Origin: Corynebacterium aurimucosum ATCC 700975
GTDB lineage: Bacteria; Actinomycetota; Actinomycetes; Mycobacteriales; Mycobacteriaceae
Assembly (NCBI RefSeq): GCF_007672725.1
Contig: NZ_VDTC01000003.1
Span: 175,245-239,244, forward strand
Direction of reading: 5' to 3'
DNA length: 64,000 bases
The position numbers and the translations under genes were made by a program. Of this stretch, positions 55,597 to 64,000 are shown one piece after another; position 1 is the first letter of the stretch; each line of letters starts with the position of its first letter. The notes beneath the pieces are model-generated. The model searched no databases, was not told the origin of the DNA, and saw nothing but the letters and a program-made list of their open reading frames with translations.

Positions 55597-56994
55597 TTAA
55601 TCTTTTCCGGCCCCGACACTACCGGAGCCGTCCGCCTCGGGTGCGCAGGTGGGGGCATCGACGAGCTGTTCGCCGCCGAGTTCGTGGGCAAGTGCTGGTT
55701 TTAACTCTGGGTAGCGGAAGACGTGGCCCAGATTCTCCAGCCGGCTGGGCACCACCTTTTGGTTAGCCAGTGCGAGCTCGCGTGCGCCTTCCTTACCCAG
55801 CAGCAGGGCGGGCCCGACGCTGGGAATGGGGATGAAGGTGGGGCGGTGGAGCAGGGCGCCGAGGGCGTCGACGTAGTCTCGGTTGAGCACCGGCTGCGGG
55901 GAGACCCCGTTGATCGCGCCCTGCCACTCTGAGTCGAGTGCGGCGCGGACAAACATGTCTGAAAGATCGTCCTGTGCAACCCAGCTATTCCACATGGTGC
56001 CCTTGCCGAACGCGCCGCCGAGTCCAGTAGAAAACAATGCACGTAGCAGCGGGAGGATACCCGCGTTGGCTGATTGCACTATGCCGGTGCGCAGGTTCAC
56101 CACGCGCTTTCCCGCCTCGCGCGCCGGCGCGCAGGCCTCCTCCCACGCCCCCACGACGTCGGCGAGGAAACCATCCCCACGCTCCGATTCTTCGGTGAGA
56201 TCCTCGTCGCCCCGGTCCGGACCGTAGATGCCGATGGCGGAGGCGCAGACCATCGCTGACACGGACGGTGTCTGGGCTACAAGCTGGGCCAACAGGTGAG
56301 TGGGGCCCACGCGCGAATCCCGGATCGCCTCCTTGTGAGCGGTGTTAAAACGACCGAAGATTGGCTCCCCGGCTAGGTGGATGAGAACATCGATTCCCTC
56401 CAATAAATCCTTGGCGGGAATGTTTGGGCGCCACAAGCGTTCGCCGGCGCCCGGGGAGGAGCGCACTAAAGGAACGACGGTATGGCCCAAGGTGCCAAGT
56501 TGGGCGGCCACAGCAGCGCCAACCGTCCCGTGCGTTCCCGTAATCGCTACTGTGCGGGGCTCGACGTTGAGCTCACCGAGCCGTTGGGCAAAGCGAAAGT
56601 CTTCGATGAGCTGTTGCTGACGGTAGGCAAAGACCGACCCCACCGCACCCGTGGGAATGCGTGTGTCCACCTTGTCGGTGATGAGTGTGCCTTCCGGGTG
56701 ATCCTCAAAGAGGTGCTCATGGCGCCAGTTCGCCAGCGAACGGAAGGGAGCGTTGATGCACACATCCGCAAAGGAACGCCGCGGCTGGTACCTACTCAAA
56801 TCATGCCGGGCAACCCATTTCAGGCCGCCAGGCAAGCTCAAGATCGATGTTCCGTCTGCCAGTGACTCGGCCTGCTGCAGGGGAGACATGAATCCAAATG
56901 GCGCGGTGAGGCGGGCGAGCGCCCCGGGGCGGGTGTGCCATTGCCATACCTCTTCGCGCGGGGCTGGAACAACGTGCTGGGTAGTAAAACTCAC
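55597..56994 (-). CDS. TIGR01777-type SDR epimerase with N-terminal SRPBCC domain
   Basis: The 465-residue protein fuses a START/SRPBCC lipid-binding-like domain (residues about 1-145, FTTQHVVPAPREEVWQWHTRPGAL) to an SDR39U1 epimerase domain. The latter has the NAD motif VAITGTHGTVGAAVAAQL (about 148), VLIHLAGEPI, SAIGIYG, VVNLRTGIV and a DUF1731 end (FIPIPSVGPALLLGKEGARELALANQKVVPSRL). The motif TGTHGTVG replaces the usual TGxxGxxG neatly. The substrate is unknown. GTG 56994 is the only good start. Confidence 0.85.
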   Translation of the reverse strand: MSFTTQHVVPAPREEVWQWHTRPGALARLTAPFGFMSPLQQAESLADGTSILSLPGGLKWVARHDLSRYQPRRSFADVCINAPFRSLANWRHEHLFEDHPEGTLITDKVDTRIPTGAVGSVFAYRQQQLIEDFRFAQRLGELNVEPRTVAITGTHGTVGAAVAAQLGTLGHTVVPLVRSSPGAGERLWRPNIPAKDLLEGIDVLIHLAGEPIFGRFNTAHKEAIRDSRVGPTHLLAQLVAQTPSVSAMVCASAIGIYGPDRGDEDLTEESERGDGFLADVVGAWEEACAPAREAGKRVVNLRTGIVQSANAGILPLLRALFSTGLGGAFGKGTMWNSWVAQDDLSDMFVRAALDSEWQGAINGVSPQPVLNRDYVDALGALLHRPTFIPIPSVGPALLLGKEGARELALANQKVVPSRLENLGHVFRYPELKPALAHELGGEQLVDAPTCAPEADGSGSVGAGKD

Positions 56995-57071
56995 TGTCTA
57001 TGGACCTGCCTCAGAAAATTCGGGGGTGCGAGGGCGTATACAGCACGGATGAAGAGTGCTATGGTTGGTGC

Positions 57072-57101
57072 TGGCTTTCAAGCATAGACAAGTCCTATTA
57101 A
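57072..57101 (+). promoter_or_regulatory. Probable pyr operon promoter
   Basis: TGGCTT (57072-57077) and TATTAA (57096-57101), spacer 18, would start an mRNA about 48 bases before pyrR, long enough to hold the PyrR-binding hairpin. Confidence 0.45.
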
Positions 57102-57123
57102 CCATTGTCCGACATCCTTTAAA

Positions 57124-57152
57124 GACCGCACCGTGAGGCGGGGAAGGAGGTC
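57124..57152 (+). promoter_or_regulatory. PyrR-binding-loop-like RNA hairpin over the pyrR ribosome site
   Basis: The leader contains CCGTGAGGC (57131-57139), which fits the core CNGNGAGGY of the PyrR recognition loop known from Bacillus. GACC (57124-57127) can pair with GGTC (57149-57152), which is part of the Shine-Dalgarno GGAAGGAGGT (57142-57151). PyrR bound to UMP would therefore hide the ribosome site, as proposed for mycobacteria. No terminator is present. Confidence 0.6.
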
Positions 57153-57155
57153 ACG

Positions 57156-57746
57156 ATGAGTGAAACCGGCACCCACGCGGAGTCCAACGAGCTGCTGAGC
57201 TCGAAAGACGTCGCGCGTACTGTCGCACGCATCGCGCACCAGATCATTGAGAAAACGGCGCTTGATTCGAGTGAATCTCCTCGGGTCCTGCTCTTAGGCA
57301 TTCCCTCTGGTGGCGTGCCTTTAGCGCAGCGCCTTGCCGAAAAGATTGAGGAATTCTCCGGGGTGGAGGTTCCCTGGGGCTCCCTTGACATCACGTTGTA
57401 CCGCGACGATCTATATGCTCGCCCGCACCGGGCGTTGCAGCCCACCACAGTCCCAGCCGGTGGTATCAACGGCGCCACGGTCATCCTTGTTGATGATGTG
57501 CTGTACTCCGGCCGCACCATCCGCGCCGCGCTGGACGCCCTGGCAGATATCGGGCGCCCCGACATCATCCAACTTGCCGTCCTCGTGGACCGCGGACACC
57601 GCCAGGTGCCCATCCGTGCTGATTACGTGGGGAAGAATATCCCCACTGCGCGCGACGAGGACGTCACCGTCTACAACGCCGACATCGACGGCCGGGATGC
57701 CGTCGTTCTTACCCGCTTCACTGCACAGCCCGGCAAGGAGGCATAA
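57156..57746 (+). CDS. pyrR: Bifunctional pyr operon regulator / uracil phosphoribosyltransferase
   Basis: The 196-residue PRTase-fold protein has the PRPP loop [21 protein letters not shown] (about residues 109-129) and [19 protein letters not shown]. PyrR senses UMP and binds pyr mRNA; here the target is probably the hairpin at 57124-57152. It starts the operon, with pyrB beginning on the base after its stop. Confidence 0.95.
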   Translation: MSETGTHAESNELLSSKDVARTVARIAHQIIEKTALDSSESPRVLLLGIPSGGVPLAQRLAEKIEEFSGVEVPWGSLDITLYRDDLYARPHRALQPTTVPAGGINGATVILVDDVLYSGRTIRAALDALADIGRPDIIQLAVLVDRGHRQVPIRADYVGKNIPTARDEDVTVYNADIDGRDAVVLTRFTAQPGKEA

Positions 57747-58718
57747 ATGAAGCACCTCATCAATATCGCCGACCACAGCGCCGAGGAAATCCTCGGGCTC
57801 ATGGATGAGGCCGACCGTTTCCGGGAAGCCTTGGACGGCCGCGAAGTTAAGAAGCTGCCGACTCTGCGCGGGCGAACCGTGTTTACGTTGTTCTATGAGA
57901 ACTCCACCCGTACTCGCTCTTCCTTTGAAACGGCGGGAAAGTGGATGTCGGCGGATGTCATCAACCTGTCTGCCTCGACGTCCTCGGTGAAGAAGGGCGA
58001 GTCCCTCAAGGACACTGGGCTGACGCTGACCTCCATCGGCGCCGATGCCATCATCATCCGCCATCCTTCCTCCGGCGCGGCGCAGCAGCTGGCCGGTTGG
58101 GTAGCACCGGGAGGACAGGGACCGAGCGTGATTAACGCCGGCGATGGTGCCCACCAGCACCCCACGCAGGCGCTTCTCGACGCCGTCACGATGCGCCAGC
58201 GCCTACACCTTGGTACGGATCGCTCCGCCTCTGGCACCGGCTTCGAGGGCCTGAACGTCACCATCGTCGGTGACTGCCTGCACTCCCGCGTCGTGCGCTC
58301 CAACGTGGACCTGCTGTCGACGTTGGGCGCTGAGGTTACGCTTGTCGCTCCGCCGACGCTGCTGCCCTTTGGCGTCGACACCTGGCCGGTGCGCGTCTCC
58401 CATGACTTCGACTCCGAGGTGGCCAAGGCTGATGTCGTCATGATGCTGCGCGTCCAAGCAGAGCGTATGAACGGCGGCTTCTTCCCCTCGCACCGCGAGT
58501 ATGCAGCTCTTTACGGGATGTCCAAGGACCGCGCTGCTGCCATGAAGAAGGACGCCATCATAATGCACCCGGGCCCCATGGTCCGCGGCATGGAAATCAA
58601 CTACGCGGTGGCTGACTATGCCAACACCGCGGTGCTCCAGCAGGTCCACAACGGTGTCCACGTGCGCATGGCCACCCTCTTTACGCTGCTCACCAACGGC
58701 GAGAACGCCGGTATCTAA
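57747..58718 (+). CDS. pyrB: Aspartate carbamoyltransferase catalytic subunit
   Basis: The 323-residue enzyme makes N-carbamoyl-aspartate. The carbamoyl-phosphate motif [13 protein letters not shown] (about residues 50-62), [16 protein letters not shown] and the C-terminal [11 protein letters not shown] are intact. No pyrI is present, as usual in actinobacteria. Confidence 0.96.
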   Translation: MKHLINIADHSAEEILGLMDEADRFREALDGREVKKLPTLRGRTVFTLFYENSTRTRSSFETAGKWMSADVINLSASTSSVKKGESLKDTGLTLTSIGADAIIIRHPSSGAAQQLAGWVAPGGQGPSVINAGDGAHQHPTQALLDAVTMRQRLHLGTDRSASGTGFEGLNVTIVGDCLHSRVVRSNVDLLSTLGAEVTLVAPPTLLPFGVDTWPVRVSHDFDSEVAKADVVMMLRVQAERMNGGFFPSHREYAALYGMSKDRAAAMKKDAIIMHPGPMVRGMEINYAVADYANTAVLQQVHNGVHVRMATLFTLLTNGENAGI

Positions 58719-58762
58719 AACGAGTTATCTCATAAATCAACGAGGAGAGCTTTTCAGAAACC

Positions 58763-60121
58763 ATGACTAATTATCCAGACACCGGCGTGCTCTCTGCTCC
58801 CGCGGCGGGCACCTTGCTCATCACCAATGTTCGCCCCTATGGGGAAGGGGAACCCACTAACATCCTGATCAAGGATGGCGTCATCGAGGCGATCGGCGCC
58901 GCCGATATCACCCCAGCGGAAGGCGTCGACCGCACCATCGACGGGGGCGGCAACGTGCTGCTCCCGGGATTGGTGGACATGCACGTCCACCTGCGTGAGC
59001 CGGGCCGCGAGGACACCGAGACCATCGAGACCGGTTCGCGGGCCGCCGCCAAGGGTGGGTTTACTGCCGTGTTCACCATGGCGAATACCTCCCCGGTCAC
59101 GGACCAGCCGATCATTGCGGAGTCCGTTTGGGCCAAGGGCCAGGCGCGCGGTTTGTGCGACGTCCATCCGGTTGGCTCCATCACGAAGGGCTTGGAGGGT
59201 AAAACGCTGACCGAGTTCGGCATGATGGCCCGCTCGGATGCCAAGGTGCGCATGTTCTCCGACGACGGCAAGTGTGTCCAGGACCCGCAGCTCATGCGTC
59301 GTGCGTTGGAATACGCCAAGGGGCTCGACGTCCTGCTGGCCCAGCACGCAGAGGATCACCGTATGACCGAAGGCGCGAGCGCCCATGAGGGCGAGGTTGC
59401 CGCCCGCCTGGGTCTGCGCGGCTGGCCGCGCGTGGCTGAGGAATCGATCGTGGCACGCGACGCACTGCTCGCGCGTGACTACGGCAATCGTATGCACATC
59501 TGCCACGCTTCGACGAAGGGCACAGTCGAGCTGCTCAAGTGGGCCAAGGAACAGGGGATCCCGCTGACTGCTGAGGTGACCCCGCACCACCTTCTGCTGA
59601 CCGATGACAAGCTGGTGACCTACGACGGCGTCTTCCGCGTGAACCCGCCGCTGCGCGAGGAATCCGACACCCTGGTCCTGCGCCAGGCATTGCTCGACGG
59701 GCTTATCGACGTCGTGGCAACGGACCACGCCCCGCACGGCAGCGAAGACAAGTGCGTCGAGTTCGAGCACGCCAAGCCGGGCATGCTGGGACTTGAATCC
59801 TCCCTGGCGGTCATCGCCAAGCTCTTTGTCGCCACTGGTCTGGCGGATTGGCGATTCGTTGCTCGCGTCATGTCGGAGCGTCCGGCGGAGATTACCCGCC
59901 TGCCCGGCCATGGTCGCCCGATTGCGGTCGGCGAGCCGGCCAACCTCACCATCGTTGATCCGGAACATGAGTGGGTATCAGATTCCACCCGCCTGGCCTC
60001 GAAGTCGGAGAACAACCCCTATGAGGGGGAGGAGTTTGGCGCGCGCGTTACCTACACCATCCTGCGCGGCGCGGTGACCTACGACCTCTCTGCTGAAAGT
60101 GGTGACGAGGCAGACGAATAA
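58763..60121 (+). CDS. pyrC: Dihydroorotase
   Basis: The 452-residue class I amidohydrolase closes carbamoyl-aspartate to dihydroorotate. Metal ligands are seen in [12 protein letters not shown], later His residues in AQHAEDH and ICHASTKG, and the Asp in [25 protein letters not shown] precedes the ATG. Confidence 0.96.
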   Translation: MTNYPDTGVLSAPAAGTLLITNVRPYGEGEPTNILIKDGVIEAIGAADITPAEGVDRTIDGGGNVLLPGLVDMHVHLREPGREDTETIETGSRAAAKGGFTAVFTMANTSPVTDQPIIAESVWAKGQARGLCDVHPVGSITKGLEGKTLTEFGMMARSDAKVRMFSDDGKCVQDPQLMRRALEYAKGLDVLLAQHAEDHRMTEGASAHEGEVAARLGLRGWPRVAEESIVARDALLARDYGNRMHICHASTKGTVELLKWAKEQGIPLTAEVTPHHLLLTDDKLVTYDGVFRVNPPLREESDTLVLRQALLDGLIDVVATDHAPHGSEDKCVEFEHAKPGMLGLESSLAVIAKLFVATGLADWRFVARVMSERPAEITRLPGHGRPIAVGEPANLTIVDPEHEWVSDSTRLASKSENNPYEGEEFGARVTYTILRGAVTYDLSAESGDEADE

Positions 60122-60224
60122 TCGGGATAATCGAGAGTCAGAGTTGCTCAACCCGAGTACCCAACGCTCATAGCCAACACAACCAACCCTTCACCGACAA
60201 ATTCACTGAAAGGTTTAACGCACA

Positions 60225-61388
60225 GTGACTTCCACTAGCACCACTCCCGCCATCTTGGTCCTCGCCGATGGCCGCACTTTCCGTGGCTTCGGCTTCGGTG
60301 CCACGGGCACAACCCTGGGCGAGGCCGTCTTTACTACCGCCATGACTGGCTACCAAGAGACCATGACTGACCCGTCTTATCACCGTCAGATCGTCGTGGC
60401 CTCCGCGCCCCAGATTGGTAACACCGGCTGGAACGATGAGGACAGCGAGTCCCACGGCGACCAGATTTGGGTTGCCGGCCTGGTTATCCGTGACCTTGCC
60501 CGCCGTGTTTCCAACTGGCGCGCCGCCCGTTCCCTGCCGGAGGAGATGGAGAAGCAGGGAATCATCGGCATCGGCGGAATTGATACCCGTACCCTGGTGC
60601 GTCACCTGCGTAACCACGGTTCCATCAAGGCCGGTATCTTCTCCGGCGAGGCAGCTGAGCGGGACGTCGAGGAGCTCATCGCTGAGGTCAAGAATCAGCC
60701 ATCCATGGCAGGTCTTGACCTGTCCGAAGAAGTCTCGACCGATGAGGTCTACACCTTCCCAGCTGTAGGGGAGAAGCGCTTCACCGTCGTGGCCTATGAC
60801 ATGGGTGTTAAGACCGCAACCCCGAAGAATTTCGCCGAGCGCGGCATCGAGACCATCGTGGTTCCAGCCAACACCCCCTTCGAGAAGATCAAGCAGTACA
60901 ACCCGGATGGCGTGTTTGTCTCCAACGGTCCGGGCGACCCAGCTACCGCTGACACCATGGTGGGCATCGTGCGCGATATCCTTGCTGCCAAGTACCCCTT
61001 CTTTGGCATCTGCTTTGGCAACCAAATCCTCGGCCGCGCGCTGGGTATGGACACCTACAAGCTGAAGTTCGGCCACCGCGGCATCAACGTCCCGGTGCGC
61101 AACCAGCTCACCGGCAAGATCGACATCACCTCCCAGAACCACGGCTTCGCCCTGGCCAGCCCATCCGGCAAGGAGAACCCGGCGGGCGAGGAGTTCGATA
61201 CTGACTTCGGCCCGGCAGTTGTGTCCCACACCTGCCTCAACGACAACACCATCGAGGGCGTAGCGCTCAAGAACGGCATGGCCTACTCCGTGCAGTACCA
61301 CCCCGAGTCTGCTGCTGGCCCGCACGATGCTAACCCGCTCTTTGACCAGTTCATCGAGCTCATGACTGAGAAGTCCCCGAACAAGTAG
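60225..61388 (+). CDS. carA: Carbamoyl-phosphate synthase small (glutaminase) subunit
   Basis: The 387-residue protein has the N-terminal CarA domain (ILVLADGRTFRGFGFG, TGYQETMTDPSYH) and a class I glutaminase with nucleophile Cys in FGICFGNQILGRALG and the His/Glu in YSVQYHPESAAGP. GTG 60225 follows GAAAGG. The 103-base gap after pyrC holds no gene. Confidence 0.95.
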   Translation: MTSTSTTPAILVLADGRTFRGFGFGATGTTLGEAVFTTAMTGYQETMTDPSYHRQIVVASAPQIGNTGWNDEDSESHGDQIWVAGLVIRDLARRVSNWRAARSLPEEMEKQGIIGIGGIDTRTLVRHLRNHGSIKAGIFSGEAAERDVEELIAEVKNQPSMAGLDLSEEVSTDEVYTFPAVGEKRFTVVAYDMGVKTATPKNFAERGIETIVVPANTPFEKIKQYNPDGVFVSNGPGDPATADTMVGIVRDILAAKYPFFGICFGNQILGRALGMDTYKLKFGHRGINVPVRNQLTGKIDITSQNHGFALASPSGKENPAGEEFDTDFGPAVVSHTCLNDNTIEGVALKNGMAYSVQYHPESAAGPHDANPLFDQFIELMTEKSPNK

Positions 61389-61418
61389 AACGCAACCAGG
61401 AAGAGGAAGAAGAAACTA

Positions 61419-64000
<2,582 letters not shown>

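Overview
The window is a 64 kb chromosomal segment of a high-GC actinobacterium that I place in the genus Corynebacterium. The evidence is gene content and order: lysE/lysG, ilvD, ilvBNC with a leader peptide, serA, leuB, an odx-type oxaloacetate decarboxylase, gltX, ltbR-leuCD, gpsA-ddl-DUF3515-thiL-ung-recG-rsmD-coaD and pyrRBC-carAB. This resembles Corynebacterium glutamicum as I remember it. Many genes have a -10 hexamer 6-8 bases before the start codon and no Shine-Dalgarno, which points to leaderless mRNAs, a common corynebacterial trait.

Layout. Positions 1-2900 hold the lysE start, lysG, a DoxX-like membrane protein and a small membrane-protein/winged-helix pair. Positions 2933-4797 are a decayed IS30-family element whose middle is replaced by a lipoprotein gene. 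Positions 4824-12270 carry a GT87-type glycosyltransferase, ilvD and a PH-domain protein on the minus strand, then ilvL-ilvB-ilvN-ilvC on the plus strand. Positions 12383-22419 carry a DUF262 protein, a lipoprotein, serA, leuB, a cNMP/CBS/DUF294 regulator with a DEDD exonuclease, odx and an isochorismate synthase.

Positions 22499-31305 (minus strand) are the most striking region. Seven tightly coupled genes encode a ZnuA-like binding protein, its ATPase and permease, and four secreted, membrane-anchored proteins. The four surface proteins share one repeat domain, and the binding protein carries the same domain inserted in permuted order. I infer a surface-to-membrane metal relay. The first gene is frameshifted inside its signal peptide.

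Positions 31477-36423 carry gltX, tRNA-Gln, two identical tRNA-Glu genes flanking a hydrolase and a second membrane-protein/winged-helix pair, a lipoprotein and an unlisted 47-residue histidine-rich protein. Positions 36590-57000 carry a trypsin-like protease, ltbR-leuCD, a membrane protein with a Tyr/Gln/Gly repeat tail, a MutT1-like Nudix-phosphatase, gpsA, ddl, a doubled DUF3515 protein, thiL, ung, a FakA-like protein, recG, rsmD, coaD, a TauE-type transporter, PPK2, four YbjN-like genes arranged as a duplicated pair, and an SDR epimerase. Positions 57072-64000 are the pyrimidine operon pyrR-pyrB-pyrC-carA-carB, with carB running off the end.

The metabolic theme is branched-chain amino acid synthesis (ilv and leu genes with attenuation and LtbR control), serine and lysine handling, and de novo pyrimidine synthesis under likely PyrR translational control. 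Family assignments come from reading the translations; no database search was run.
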